Shown here one piece after another: positions 1 through 12,871 of a stretch of 64,000 bases of DNA. The stretch covers positions 1 through 64,000 of the forward strand of contig JAYMTA010000001.1 in the NCBI GenBank assembly GCA_036897625.1, given 5' to 3'. How positions within the stretch are numbered: the stretch's first letter is position 1; each line of letters begins with the position of its first letter. Origin of the DNA: Pelargonium cotyledonis. Its lineage: Eukaryota > Streptophyta > Magnoliopsida > Geraniales > Geraniaceae. Below the pieces are notes generated by a model that made no database searches, was not told where the DNA came from, and was given only the letters and a program-made list of their open reading frames with translations. Made by a program: the position numbers and the translations under genes.

Positions 1-2013
1 GCTCTCTTTGTGGGACTGCCATAACAGAGTACCTAGAGTATTATCTAAGTAAGGTATTTTATTTTCCCTTAGAATTATCTAACAAAACCGTTTTTTTCTA
101 GAAATTTGGAAAAACGGTCGAAATAGTTCCTTTATTATTGTTTATAGTTATTTATAGTTATGCACTCTCTTTTATTTCCGGAAGCTCGCAGGACGAAGTT
201 AGTAATGTAAAAAAAAAAAGAAGTAAAAGATTATCAAGCATAGAATTGGACAGCGGTTCGCTTATTAGAAATCCAGTTACACATGAAATAGGGAAATTAC
301 TAGTCGGGTTTTTGAATCCGATTTATTTACTTACAAGTATTTTTTTGAACTATAGATATCGAATTGATATAACCCTGCTAGCACTCTTCGTAAGCAACAT
401 AAATAATGAACTAAGTTAAAGATATCCGTTTACAAATGTAAGGAGGGTTTCTCGGGTATTGTTATAAGTAAGGTAAGAAATATAGCTGATTTTTCTCCTT
501 ATATCTAAAAGGCTTTATAAAGTATCTCAATATTAGGCCTCATTATATTACCTTCCAGAAAGAGCCTACAACATAAATCTGCAATTAAATTAATAGAGTA
601 CCCCTTATATACTTATTCATAACCGGTTTTTCTAAGATTCCTAACGCGATAGTAGTGATTAACTTTATCATTTCTAAAGAACCTCACTTTAAGTGACCTC
701 CCGTTAAACTGAATAAACAATTTTAATTCATTCTACTTTCTTCAAGTACACATTTGACAGAGCCTCCCATAGAAATAAAGAATCTATGATACCTATTAAG
801 AGCGATAGTAACTTTTTTAATTCTTAAGGATATATTACAATGCAAAAAACGACTTTAGGGGCATACATGAGTTTTCTTAGTTATTATCAACTGAAGCTCT
901 TACTTTACATGAGGTACTTCTTGGAGTTCCAAGACAAACAATAGCGTTTCTTTTCATTAAGTGTTTTTTTTAAAGTATTAAATTCCTATTTCGGATTGAC
1001 CATGGATACTCGCCAAGGTATTGTATTTAGAAGCTCTTTTAGCACCCAGCCGCAGTAGAACGAAAGAATATGTCAACTGTGTTTAGTTTATATCTCTTGC
1101 TTGTAAAACCTACTAAATTCTATCTCAAAAGTCAAGAAAAATTGTACTTATTACTTAGATTCCCGAATATATTAATTATAATAGGGGCAGGTTCTCTATT
1201 TTTGTAATTTAGGTAAGCGGATCGCTAATTTATGGGTTTCATTATATAAACTTCCTTTCGCCGAAGCTAGTAAAATACTTTTTAGTTTCTGTATTTAATT
1301 TAAATTACTCCTTGTGTTACTTATTGAATAAGATCTTCAGATTGGGTACCCTTATAGGTAACTGGCGAGTCTGGATTATAATACTATTTGATTACAGTCT
1401 ACTGAACTAACATAAGGATATAGATTTTTTTGGCATTCTTGTTTTTATGGATCTCGACCATTCAGTCTACAGTTCTATTTCATTCTAGTTTCATTCTATC
1501 TAGAATATAATGGCTCAGAAAAAGGACTTACTATTACCAGAAAACTTTATCTGTACCTTTTCTCTGTTTAACTATAGTTTTTTTACAAATGAAAAGGTTG
1601 CAGTTGTAGGTTTATATTTGTTCTATTGTGGAGTCTTTATATTACACAAGGGATGTAGGTAGCTGACCGTCATTAGGCTTCTCCTGGGATCCCTTGTTTT
1701 TAAACTACATTTGTTTGTTCAGATCAAGAACGACGAAATCCGGGAGTTACCTGCCTGCAGTTTTTAGGGGGTGCCCTTATATATTTGCTAAGCTATATAG
1801 TTTGAAAATGTTTAAGAAAAGGATTCCAGATTCAATCAAATGATACTATCTCCAAACTTTCATTTATCACTTGTTTAGTAAGGTGTTGGTACATTCTTCA
1901 AGCCTTTTAAGTTGCTATTTTCCGGGGATTCCTAAGGTAAGGTTTAGATTGAACTTTTACTCGCTTCTCGTTTTCTTAATTATTAAAGAAAGGAATCCAC
2001 TTTGCTTTGCACT
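1..2013. other. AT-rich spacer, no gene seen
   Basis: No frame resembles a known protein; a 93-codon frame at 138-419 has low-complexity content and is within chance expectation. Short GC palindromes and the tandem at 1,478 are the only structure seen. Confidence 0.5.
1478..1498. repeat. 11-base tandem duplication
   Basis: TTTCATTCTA occurs twice with a period of 11 bases. Confidence 0.75.
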
Positions 2014-2085
2014 CTGCAGCTTTGCGGCTTGAACCCTCGCATGTGGATCTTACGAACAAGTGCTTTACCACTCGGATATACTTCA
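2014..2085 (-). pseudogene. trnQ-like sequence
   Basis: On the minus strand 72 bases align without gaps to plant trnQ-UUG as I remember it, with about 45 identities. The 5' half is strong: TGAAGTATA, CCGAGTGGTAAAGC, and later ACATGCG before GGTTCAA. The anticodon position reads GTA. The anticodon stem, T-stem and 3' acceptor strand do not pair. It is a relic whose 5' half is better kept than its 3' half. Open frames overlapping it on both strands look like chance. Confidence 0.5.
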
Positions 2086-2993
2086 AAAATCTTTTCTTTT
2101 CTAGTACTAATGTATTTCCCGGCAATTTCATATACTTTAGTTGTTTTTCACAAGCGCTAAGGCTAATACGGGTAAGAGAGAAAAGTACATACATATATAT
2201 ACTAACTCAAACAAAAATTCATATTAGCTTGAAAAGGAAATCCTAGATTATCTATAGGTAGCCCGCCTCTCAATTGGAGTCCTTAATAGTGTACTTTTAG
2301 GGTGACCTTACTTTGAACCTATGAACTAGATTAAGACTTTGCTCTAAACTTATCTAATCCTCTTTTCTTTAAGGGGCCCTTTTCATAACACTCTAATAAG
2401 ACTCTACATAAAACATAAGTAAAGTATAAATGATTTTAAAAAGTTATCCCTTGTTACTTATGAGTGCCCCTAAAAGCTCCTAACCTAATCGACTAGATAC
2501 TTTAGTTCTTTTTAATAACACACCAGGTTTTATCTATACTTTAAATGCCTAAAATGGAAACTTCTTACTGACTTTCCCTTATCTTGCCTGCCCCGTTACT
2601 CTTACTAATATCCAAATTTTTAGAGCTATCCCTACCCTATTAGCTAGACCCCGACCCCGTTCAATGGAAAATTTAGTTTAGAGCTTTCCTGCTTTGTTTG
2701 GTTTGGAGACAGAAAAGAAGTGAGGGCTTTTCATCTTCTATATAGAATAAAAAAGTAACTCTGATTTCTATGAACTAAGACTTGACTTCTTCTCCGGCGA
2801 GTTCTTAAGCGTTTTACGGGATTCTTTTTGTACTTAGTAAAAAACTTAGGATCTCACTTCGTTACAACAATTTTCATGGGGTTTGACTATTTGTATACAA
2901 GGAAGACTTTTTTTAGTAAACATTTATTTATAGTCTAAAGTTCAAGGAAAGCTACCGAATTGAAACCGTACTTATTTCATTTTCTTATTTATG

Positions 2994-3065
2994 TGGAGTA
3001 TAGCTCAACGGTATAACACGGGACTCTTAACTGAATGGCCGTAGGTTCAAGTGCTGTTGTCTCAG
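2994..3065 (+). pseudogene. trnN-like sequence
   Basis: A 72-base tRNA-length sequence with TAGCTCA at the D-arm. Its TTAACTGA...TGG.CGTAGGTTC.A block matches plant trnN-GUU from memory. The anticodon position reads CTT instead of GTT. Acceptor ends TGGAGTA and TGTCTCA pair at 6 of 7 if wobbles are allowed. The D-stem (2 of 4), anticodon stem (about 1 of 5) and T-stem are broken. Best read as a decayed trnN copy; a Lys-type derivative is possible but not supported by the fold. Confidence 0.45.
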
Positions 3066-5831
3066 TTCTAATAGGAAATAGTAATAGCTCTGAACGAAGT
3101 GAGGTAAGAAAGTACTTGTTTTTGAAATGACTTAGATCCTTTTCTTTGATACTAGACCCTGGAAACTTGTGTATGATATAGGATATGGAGGTTAACTAAT
3201 GAGAAAAGTGTTTAAAAAGGACTCCTTTAGGAATTCTATCCTGGAATTAATCCCATTGCTTTATCATATACAGAAACTCAGCAGGACTTTTTCTTTAAAA
3301 CAAAAAGAAATCTAAGGTATCAACTTTAGAAGAAACCAAGGAGACCAGAGATGTTATTGCCAAAAATAGGCTTTGGTTGACAAATTTAAGTATTCCCTCA
3401 TTTCCCTAAAAAGTGAATTTTCTTAGAAAAAACTGAGTGGACCGTTATAAATGTCTGTGACAAAAACAAGATAATGCAAGTCAGGTTAACCCGGTATCGA
3501 AAAGAGCAGGGGTTTGGATTATGAAGTAGTTTTAATTTAATATTAAGGATTAGATTCTTACTTGGATGTGACTTACCGAGCCCGAGGGCTAATGTGCTGA
3601 AATAAAACAAGAATCCTAATCGAAAGTCCTGGTATATAAAGCATAGAAAATCCAATACTAATTGCCCTACTAAAAAGAGTAAAGAGGACTCTTGCCGGGA
3701 AAACTAGGAATACCAAATATTAGATCTAGTAAAAAGGGAAACAGAAGTCTTCACGAGTTCCGTCCTGTATAAAAAAGTAATAAGTAAATAAAGAAGGTAT
3801 TCCGCTTTCGTTTGATATTTTGAGGTTTTTGCTTTAAATTAACCTATTAAAACCTAACAAATTTGCTTTGATTGAGGTTATTATTTCCTACTGCCCTATT
3901 CTTTGACTTTAACTAGGCTTCTGTGTTCATGGTTACCCCTTATTCTAAAAAAAAATACTGTAGTTTTGAGTATCATATTACCCCTTTTTTTTCCAGAAAT
4001 CCCGTCAATGTAAGTAATAGTAAAAAGCAGTAATTAAGTCAACAAGATAGAGTCTCTTTTGCAATTATTAAAACTACCTACGTACCTCCCCAGTAAAACC
4101 ATACTCGAGATCCTTATCTCTTTAAGGACTATAGATAAAAACTATATGCTGGATGATCAGACCTAAGTGTTGCAAGAATAAACTCGGAATTCGTAGTACC
4201 TGACTCTATTTGAACAAATTTAAGACATTAGCAACAAACACTACTATTAATATGAGACTCTTACTAAGAGAGACTTATTAAGGAACACTAAAACTATTAA
4301 ATACTAGGGATACTTTGTACTACCTTATTTGACTCAGTTTCCAGAAACAATTCTTAATTATTTAGATAGAACAGGTTTCTTATTATCATTTGTTTCCCTA
4401 CTTCATCCAGCACTTTTCTTATTAAGCAAGAAGAACTGCACTTTCATCTAATAAGGAAATGGGTTACATTTAATACCGTATACCCCATATATTAACGAGA
4501 AAACCAGCTAGGTTAGACTCCTGTATTAAAGGAGTAAACTTATTTTAACTAAGTAAACTCCTAACAATTAAGAGCTAAGGAACACCTAGACTTCTTAAGA
4601 AAAGGCCCAGAGTTGCTAAACTACTTAATCGAGTAATCTACACTAAACTAAACTCCATATCCTAAGACAAATTAAACAAAACCATTAGTCATTAATAGAG
4701 CATACTAACATTTATAACTAAAGCGCTAACCTATTTCCTAATTATGAGTAGGGAGGCTATTTAAAACAAAAAGGGCAATTAGCTTAACTAACTACCATCT
4801 TTATTGGAAAAGTCCTTCTAAGAAAAGTTAAAGTATAAAAAAGTAATAGTAAAGTCACTCCCCAACAGGAACTTTTACTTAACCCAATAAGTCTTACTAT
4901 TGAACTCCAGCTATGTATTCCCTTTATCAAACAAGAATCCCGATGAAGACTTAACGCTTGTAATAATGTATAGGAAAACTACAAACAAATGACTTCACCT
5001 TTCCCTGCTTCCTTGCTTGAAAATCCCTACTTAGGAATCCCTAAGGAAATAAGGTACTTGCTCACTAAGTACCTTAAACGCCTAGAATAGAAGGAACTGG
5101 CTACATTTCTTTAGTCTTTAACCGGCCTTTCCTTTATGCTCCAAGATTGTAAACCTACTATAAAAGATCCCTTAGCTTTACTAAAACTTCTTAAAATAGA
5201 AATACAACTCTTAAACTATGCTAGAGATTCTAGAGCTTTCCTATTTCTTCGACCTTGTTAACTAAGTTAATAAAGAAAGGCATATGCACAAGACTCTCTT
5301 TATACTAGTATCTAATTAAAAACTAGGATAGGAAAACCGTGTTTCATATGCCTACTAACCTAACCTCTCCACCTGTATCATACTTTATTCTAAAATACCG
5401 CACAGAGTATCCACTACTGGGTGTTCTGAGCTTGATGATTATATATTTACTAATTAAGAGAAAACATTAGAGAGCCTTTAATTATAGAGTTAAAAGTGGA
5501 TTAAGAGGTTCCGAGCATCTATGAGGAATTTAGCTATTTCTTACTTAGAGCCTTCACTTAGAGTAGAGAAGCTTCGGAGTTGCATGTTACTTTTTCTATT
5601 TAGTAGAAAACTTATGATATACAGAACGAAGAGTTTGTCACTACAGGTTCCAGGGGGGCCTTAGACAATGCCGCATTCAAGAATAATCTTTAACCTGAGG
5701 ATTCCTTTTTTGAAAAGAAAAGCGTTACAAGGACTACATATGCTGAGAACGTACTCTCAGTTCAAGGGGATCCATATGAATTTTATCTTGGTAATTGAGA
5801 TGGTATATAATATAGAATTCAGTCTATTTAT
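3066..5831. other. AT-rich spacer, no gene seen
   Basis: No coding or RNA similarity recognised. The right half (about 4-5.4 kb) is poor in G relative to C. AGCTCTGAACGAAGTGA (about 3,082-3,098) has a close relative at about 55,388, a phrase of the sort common in plant mitochondrial spacers. Confidence 0.5.
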
Positions 5832-5900
5832 TGCTCAGAAGTGCACTTGAACTGCTGACCTAAGTATCTGAAGTTTTTCTACCAACTGAGCTATACACCC
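5832..5900 (-). pseudogene. trnK-like 5' half joined to a decayed 3' half
   Basis: The first 23 bases on the minus strand, from the acceptor start through the D-loop (GGGTGTATAGCTCAGTTGG and on), are identical to plant trnK-UUU from memory. The remainder keeps only a GGTC..CAGTTCAAGT.C pattern at the T-arm. The D-stem cannot close (GCTC against GAAA), the T-stem does not pair and the acceptor pairs poorly. Such an exact 5' half beside a poor 3' half suggests recombination or recent truncation rather than uniform drift. Not a functional tRNA as it stands. Confidence 0.55.
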
Positions 5901-6425
5901 ACCAAATTTAGATCTCTTCTTTAGCTTGGCATTTCTTTATATCTTATATAGATACTAAATCTAAATTAAAGATGAGAGTCTGAAGGAGAACTTTAATAAT
6001 TAAAAGTTTATAGCGGGTGCCGTATAATCCTTAATATACAAAGGGTATCCCGAATCAGCAACTTGCCCTTCCAAAACCAAGCATTCCTAAACAAGACTAC
6101 TTTTGTACTTTACTTGGATTGTCATAGCTAGCATATTGTTAGAAAAAGAGTGCCTAAAGCAAATATAACTGTAAAATAGGGCAGGATATCACAGGTACCT
6201 CTTAAACCCTGTGCTCGTCGGGTTTGTCAGAGCATGCTTTGCTTCTTGGATCAGAATAGAGAGAGTGCTCATATAATTAGAGTTCTTTTAGTATTTTAGT
6301 ACTATTAAGAAGTTCGGTCTGGAGCTAGTGCTTGTTATCTAACTGCGTAAATTTCAAATGAAAGCTTTTTTATATTCTGGGAACTCTATTAGGAATACAC
6401 TATGAAAGGAGATAAGTAATACTCA

Positions 6426-6439
6426 AAGAGGGCCCTCTT
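6426..6439. repeat. perfect 14-base palindrome AAGAGGGCCCTCTT
   Basis: A fully self-complementary 14-mer with a purine-rich left half and pyrimidine-rich right half. It is a clean example of the dispersed GC-palindrome class. Confidence 0.75.
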
Positions 6440-8832
6440 ATACTAAGGAGTCAAGTACAAAAAATAGAAAATATGTAAAATAAACTAGCTGGATCTTTAC
6501 AGATTTCCTACATATCGAAAAATTAATGGAAGTTGCAAAAGCTATATGTCTATATTTGTCAACGCCTTGAATTAGAAACTAAAGCTAAAAATTCCATACG
6601 TAAATAAGCCTGCCTTTTCAAGAGGTACGAGGGTGACTCTTTATATATCTCCATCTCTTAATATACCGGGCATCGGCTCTACTAAAGAATACTGTTAAAT
6701 AGTATACCCTTAACGAATAGGACTCTCGACAGATTACTAGGATTTGATACGAAAACGGAATCTTTCCCCTACTCTTATAAATCCGATTCTATGGGCGTTC
6801 TTTTTAAAATTGCAATCTTGTAAATAGGAACCAAAGATAAGGAATTCCGTTTATACTACTCCAACTACTTCTGCATGGACTCGAGAAGGGTCTTTTATCG
6901 GTGTTATTACTAAGTTTAGAAAAGCGATATCAGGCTTTTGTCCCGGGGTCTATAAAGCTTTCAAGTAAAGCTGAGGATAGGCAATAAAAAGGGTTGCCTG
7001 GTAGGTTTTAAACTAAGTAAAGGGAGTACTCATTAGATAGAAAACATGCCAGAAAAACCTTTTTAGAGAGGTCCTATACAAGTTGCAATCTTCTATCTGT
7101 ATGCCTCCTTGTTGTGTGTCTTTATAATTGTTTAGGTAAAGAAATACCCTAGTACTTCTACAAGTATGTGGTAATTGTTACGAAAAAATACGCTAGAGAA
7201 AGCTTTATGGGTACTACATTAAAGAAAGAAATTCGATATATAGGGGGAAATTTGACTGACTGATTGTATAAATTCGTGAGAAATTCTTCCTTTTATTTGA
7301 TTGGTTCTGAACCTGGGTATTTTGTTAAAGACAGGTTTTCAAAAGTATAGTTTAAGGAGCTTCGAACCAGGTATACAGATACGGAAACAAGGTCTTCTAG
7401 CTCTTAAGAAAGGTGTAGCTGCTGCCTGAAGAGAAGGTATGGCTCAGTTAGGTGTATAAAAGGGTCCTTGTGTTATATCCTGTATATAAAGTATAGTCCG
7501 GAAAGCAGGCAAGTGTAAGCTTGGAATAGAGGTGAAATTCTTCCTTAATCACAAATTAGAAATTTACTAAATATAAGGGTTAAATATTAAAGATGTCTTG
7601 CTTAACTTCCTAATCCGGAGTCCTCTTTAAGCATGTTTTCGCTTTCTAGCTCTAGGGAACTTGGGCTAAATCTAGGAAATCTGCTCTCTTATCTTATTAT
7701 AGTATGGGTATGTGGTTTTGCCTGAGTAATTTCATTTACTCCCTATTCTAGATTCTTATTTATTGTTACTCCATCTAGAGCCCTATAAAGCTAAAGAATT
7801 CCCATTCGCGGTGCACCCAACCTTAGAAAGTGAGTCTAAGTGGTATTCTTTCCAAACTAACGAATAGCTCTTTAATTTTTGGGAATGCCCTTTCAATTAA
7901 CTGAAAATCGTGTTGTAACCGAATTTCCTACCCGAATTCTTCTGAATGCTCTCGTATTTATGAGGAGTTTGAGATATGGCCTAAATATAAGGAATTCTTG
8001 ACGAATGTATAAGTGTCAAATATGGTGCTATTAAACTTTTCCGTAAGGTAATACAAAAAATATGCGTTTTTATGGGACCCTTTTTTGAAATAGTAGGAAT
8101 TGCTTCGTTAACCTATATACCCCTCACTCACAAACAAATTTGCCTGTATCCCTGTACCTGCAATCCAAGCACCCCTCTCTTCCCTCCTCCTCCTCAGTTT
8201 CTTCGGAGCTATTACTAATCTCTACCTTTTCTTAATGAAGTTTTTTGGTCTTATAACCTGTACTTACACTGGAGCTAAACTCTTACCTATAACCGTAAAC
8301 AAAGGAGTAACTTTCCGGGCAATTGCCTTTCAAAGTCCTTTTCTCTTTACTGTAAAACCGGAAACAGAGGAACCCTTAGCTTTAGAGTTCTCCTATTCCT
8401 TGACTTTAACTGAAATTGTAAACATGGGAACACAACAACAACTCCTTCCTTTTCTAATTCCTTAATATCTCTTACTGCCTTTTGAACCGGAATAGAATGT
8501 AACACTAATAGTATCAGAGTACAGAATACAGGGAAATACAGGGGTTCTAATTTCATACTCTATTAAGTAAGATAAATTAAAAAAGAGGGTAGTAATATCC
8601 CTGACTCTAGTCTTAGTTTTAGAGAACAAAAGCAAAGATGTCCTCTTTAAGGATCCTATGTCTTCCTAATTCTACTAATCAACTTATACCCTTTAGTTTT
8701 ATAAACTTCAAATACCATTGTTACTCCATTAACCGGAAATGAGGGCCCAAAACAAAATCTTTATTTTACAATCACTTATTATAAACTAACAATAATTACT
8801 CTCTCTCATCCCGCGTTCCACCAAAAGAGGCG

Positions 8833-8847
8833 CTCCTGGGCCAGGAG
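8833..8847. repeat. 7-bp palindrome with one-base centre
   Basis: CTCCTGG-G-CCAGGAG is a perfect 7+1+7 palindrome. It is one of the longest of the short GC-rich palindromes scattered through the window and lies in a locally GC-richer patch. Confidence 0.7.
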
Positions 8848-9300
8848 AACCCTGAATAAGATAGCCAGCCCGCACTCAGATCCTTTTTTCATGTATTTGT
8901 TTGTGCAACAAGAAAAGAAATACTAAAAACCAAGAACAGGGAAGTTATAGTTCATAATGGCCAGAGTAAAAAGCACAAGCTTATCTTTTTTAATCAACTA
9001 CAGCGACTACCCTTTTTGCTACTGAGAATCCTGCTTTACCTTAAGACCTCAATCCACAGTATTCATTATAAATTTTTTGGTTTTGATTCCGTGAAATCAA
9101 GTTAGAATTAAGACGGATACCTAATAGGAAAAAGAAGATGAAGAAGAGGAACTAGCAAAAAAAACTAGATGGTCCCTTCGTTTGTAAATACCTATATATA
9201 CACATCTTGCTCCTCTAGTAGAATCCTTTTTCTTCAATTATCCTGCGTCATAGCTCTCGTACTATACTAAAAGGGTACCCACTTATTCTTATATACTATG

Positions 9301-9445
9301 ATTTGCCCCGGTAAATGCTATATAAAAGCGTTCGGTGCTCCCACGGCCAAGGAATAGCGGCGTTTCCGCGGGATTAAAGAGGGAGCTCATACCCAGTTGA
9401 GTGAGAGTGAGAAGTAAGCAGCGGAGCACTCCATTTTCAATAAGG
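9301..9445. other. GC-rich island of unknown origin
   Basis: G+C is about half here, far above the surroundings, and the stretch contains CCGCGG and several GGAG/CTCC pairs. It is not identified as coding, tRNA or rRNA. It may be a fragment of a group II intron, rRNA spacer or plastid DNA, but I found no domain V signature. Confidence 0.35.
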
Positions 9446-10264
9446 GAATAACTTGAATTGAAAGCGGAATCCAGTAATTAATTTTGGTCTATTATAATTT
9501 TAGTAAATGGCCATATCTAGGTCTAAGAAACCTTATTCTAAAAAGGACCAGGTAAAGCTCTTGACTTCCCTATTTCCATTATATAAATCTTAAGTAACTT
9601 GGAGATAAATTATTATTTTTAGCAAAATACAAGGTATCAATACAATTTAGCAGCTATGAAGTCCGAACTTTACTAATAAGATTCGTTCTAAAATTGCCTT
9701 TATTAGGTATTCCTAATACTTCTAGCGTGTTAAGTTTTCCTTAAGATTTCTGCAGTTGTACCCTTTAACAGTTCTCAGATAAAGTAAGGAAAGGTCATTA
9801 CTAAGTAAGGGGTATTCATGGTATTATATCATATATTTAAACTTCTAGGTTTTTAAGTCTACGATAAGTTAAGGACCTAAAAAAAGAGAGAAGATTCTAA
9901 CACATAGGTTTTGTATCATTACTCTATATATAGTTAAAGAGTATTGTCTACTGGGTATTTCCTACTCTAAATGAGCTTTATAAGTCTTTTTAGAGCAATA
10001 TACTTATAGGAGATGAAAGAGTCCTGAGCTATATTAGACTTCCTAGTTGTAGACTTGTATTGGTATTCAAAAAACGGGATAGGATTTCTTGATTCTAGGA
10101 AATTCCTTTGAACCAGCTAGGCTTTTAACTTGGTATTACTTCTTTAAAACTGCTTATATGAAGTAATTCGTTTCCTAGTTACTAAAATACAATTAAAAAA
10201 ATGCTAATATGTAATATAAGTAAGTGGAATCCTATATCGAAAGTTCTTCTATTAGTATCTTATT

Positions 10265-10338
10265 TCGAAGCAAGTTTACATCTCGGTAGAACGCGAGTTA
10301 TTTAGATACGATGTCGTAGGTTCAAGTCCTCGTGAATT
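10265..10338 (+). pseudogene. trnW-like sequence with TTT in the anticodon position
   Basis: Two exact blocks of trnW, CGGTAGAACG and CGATGTCGTAGGTTCAA, are kept at their normal 15-base spacing. The D-stem GTTT/GAAC pairs with one wobble. The anticodon stem CGAGT/ATACG pairs at 4 of 5 positions around the loop TATTTAG, putting TTT (Lys) in the anticodon position. The T-stem is 3 of 5 and no acceptor stem can be drawn. It looks like a trnW copy whose anticodon arm was replaced or drifted. Identification relies on remembered trnW sequence. Function is unlikely because the acceptor is missing. Confidence 0.45.
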
Positions 10339-12852
10339 CAATAGATTAACACCCCTAGTTGTTCCTAATTAGATCCTTGAAAAGACTCGGTCATGAAGAA
10401 ACAAAAGAGCCCCGTTTTTCTTAAGACTAACTAACCGAGGATCTCTTTCTGGTTATAATTGCAAATTCCCCCACAAGGAATTTTCTAACTCTAGACTTTA
10501 GTTCAATTTCTTTCAAAGTTACTCTGTTTTATTTCACAGAAACTGCATACTTGATATATTAGACTTGCTCCTTTACAAAATAGCTTGTCTTATCTGTATC
10601 TTGATAGAGCTATACCGAAACCCGTACTCTTGTTTGTGTAGGTTTGTACTACGGATTCTCGGGATTTATTATGGATTCCCTTGCTTGACTGGAAAGTTCG
10701 AGGATCTAGTTTACTAAGCAATGTCGGATAGTAATAGTGAGGAAAAAGCAAATTACCTTAAACATTAAACATTAGATGCGAGTTCAGTTTAAAACCAGAT
10801 AAAAGAGAAATAGACAAAGAAAAAACAATTAGGATATGTTGACTCTTAAATAGAAAGACCCCACATAGGAAACGCAGAGGCTTTTCAGAAAAGGATCCGT
10901 TTCTTAACTTCCGGGATCTAATGAAAAGTCAGTTAACAAGTTTTGGAATACACAAGGAAGACAAAATTAAGAATTGCATAGTAGAGAGTCCTCTTTGGAA
11001 AAAGCTTAGATATATATGTCGAAAGGGTACTCATTACAAAACTAAAGCTACTAGCTCGACTAGTCTCGGGGAACTCGGCTACCCTTCATATTATAAATAA
11101 ACAGAGCGTTTCTTTAATAAACAAAACCGCATATAAACTATATTCAAAAGAGTCCTTGGAACCTCTCATGAATAGGGATGTCCCTTGCTAAACCAATTTC
11201 AATTTAGACTAATTAAAGAATTAAAGTATAGTAATCAAGGAGCCGAAAAAACTCAAAGTAGTCTGCTCGCGTAAATAATGAGTTGACGAAACTTTTATTT
11301 CTTAATAAAAACATGCTATTTGCACTATTTCCCTTATGGGTTTGCTGATTATATGGGACAATAAAAGAAAAAGTAGGAAAGAAAAGGTGCTCGGTCCAGT
11401 AGAATCGTTTTTGAGGTCTCCTAGAACAATGCTCATAAACAATCGAGAGAAGAAGTGTAAATACCCTTTTCTGTAACCATAGCCTGCAGCATAAAAACAA
11501 GTTATCTAAGAATAACTTTCTTAATCAATCTAAAATGCTATAAAAGCTTGTGACTACCAGTGACCAGGTACTCTAACAAAGTAAAATCGTATTAAGTAAA
11601 CCCATAAGTAATACTTGGAGTCCTAAACTTAAAAGTAATCAATCTACTACGAGGGGCGAACGAGATCAGTAAACTCTCTGAATTATTTAATTTTCGTTCA
11701 AAAACTAAGGCAAAGCATGCCTCAAAAGTCGTATTTTCATGCATTATGTACTTACTCTAATTTATAGCAAACACCCAATCTCCAGTTTAAGAAGGGCAGG
11801 GATTACTATTCTTACATCATTATCAAAATACAAACCTGGATGGTATAAAAGAACCTTTAAACGCTTAATTTCGTGTTAATACCCCCTGGGATATCACTTT
11901 TTTAGTTAAAAGATTATTAAAAGCGCACTTATTTAATAAAAAGTTAGCTCTTTTGTTTCGTAAAAAAATTTACTTGCAATTAAATCTAGTGTTATTACAT
12001 TTAGCAGTTTTTATTTTATAAAGAGGGGCTTGTTTATATTTTTATACTCTTACAATGTTACACGTAGACCTGAAACCTAAGGCTTAGTAACTATTATTTA
12101 TTTTTTAGTATTCCATTGGCATGGGCTCTCCCTTACTTAGTGTTACTAAATTCTAGAAGTTCCTTTTATATATGTACGAAAAGGGGGGGAAGTTTTTTAT
12201 GTGTATACGGGGTCTTTATAATTTAGTTGTACAAGACTAGTTTTCTAGACTGCAGTTGAATTTGAGTTTCTTAAAGGGTACGCCTGTAACAAGTTACGAG
12301 TTAGGCTCTTAGAAGTAACTCCGGTTCAGATACTTCCCTTTTATTCTCGGTTTTGTGGAGTAACCTATATAATGTTAAATTTCTATGAATATTTTTAATT
12401 AGCGAGACCCTAAAAGTATATGAATTAATTACAACAACAATTAAGTGTCGGGTACAGGAAAGGCCCCCGGCTGCGCAGATACTTAGACTTTTTGGGTCTT
12501 CATGGGTTCTTGCTTTTGGGGCTTAGTTACAGAATTAAATAGCAGGAATTCAGGACTGTAGAGGTTATTCTCGTGGTAATTTTTACTAACTTTTTACTCT
12601 ATTTGGATATCAATCTGTAATAACTAAAGGCTCATAAAACAATATGTATAAGGGGTTCCAAACTACGAAACCCGAGCTACTTTATTAAGATTTTACGAAT
12701 GGGGTTGCCTCTAAAAGGGGCTTTGTAATTACTGCTCTCCTCAGGATCCTACTAAGAATGGCTTCCTCTTTACAGGTTAGGGTAAGCCTAGAGACTCTAA
12801 GAATTTCTTATAGATATAAAACTAAATGGATATTTCAGTTAATGTAGGAAGC

Positions 12853-12871
12853 TTAATTAATTAATTAATTA
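12853..12871. repeat. TTAA microsatellite
   Basis: About four and a half TTAA units. Confidence 0.9.

Larger units (their letters stand above)
5901..9300. other. AT-rich spacer, no gene seen
   Basis: Nothing coding was recognised, including the pyrimidine-rich 7.6-8.8 kb part, where overlapping open frames on both strands arise from low stop density. AGAGGTGAAATTCTT near 7,531 resembles a conserved small-subunit rRNA segment, but its flanks do not. Confidence 0.45.

Noticed and set aside
138-419. 93-codon open frame at the left end
   Set aside because: Low-complexity Lys/Ser/Leu content, no family resemblance, and length within chance expectation for AT-rich DNA.
7515-7545. AGAGGTGAAATTCTT resembling a conserved small-subunit rRNA segment
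   Set aside because: The flanking bases do not follow either nuclear or mitochondrial rRNA, and no other rRNA landmark is nearby.
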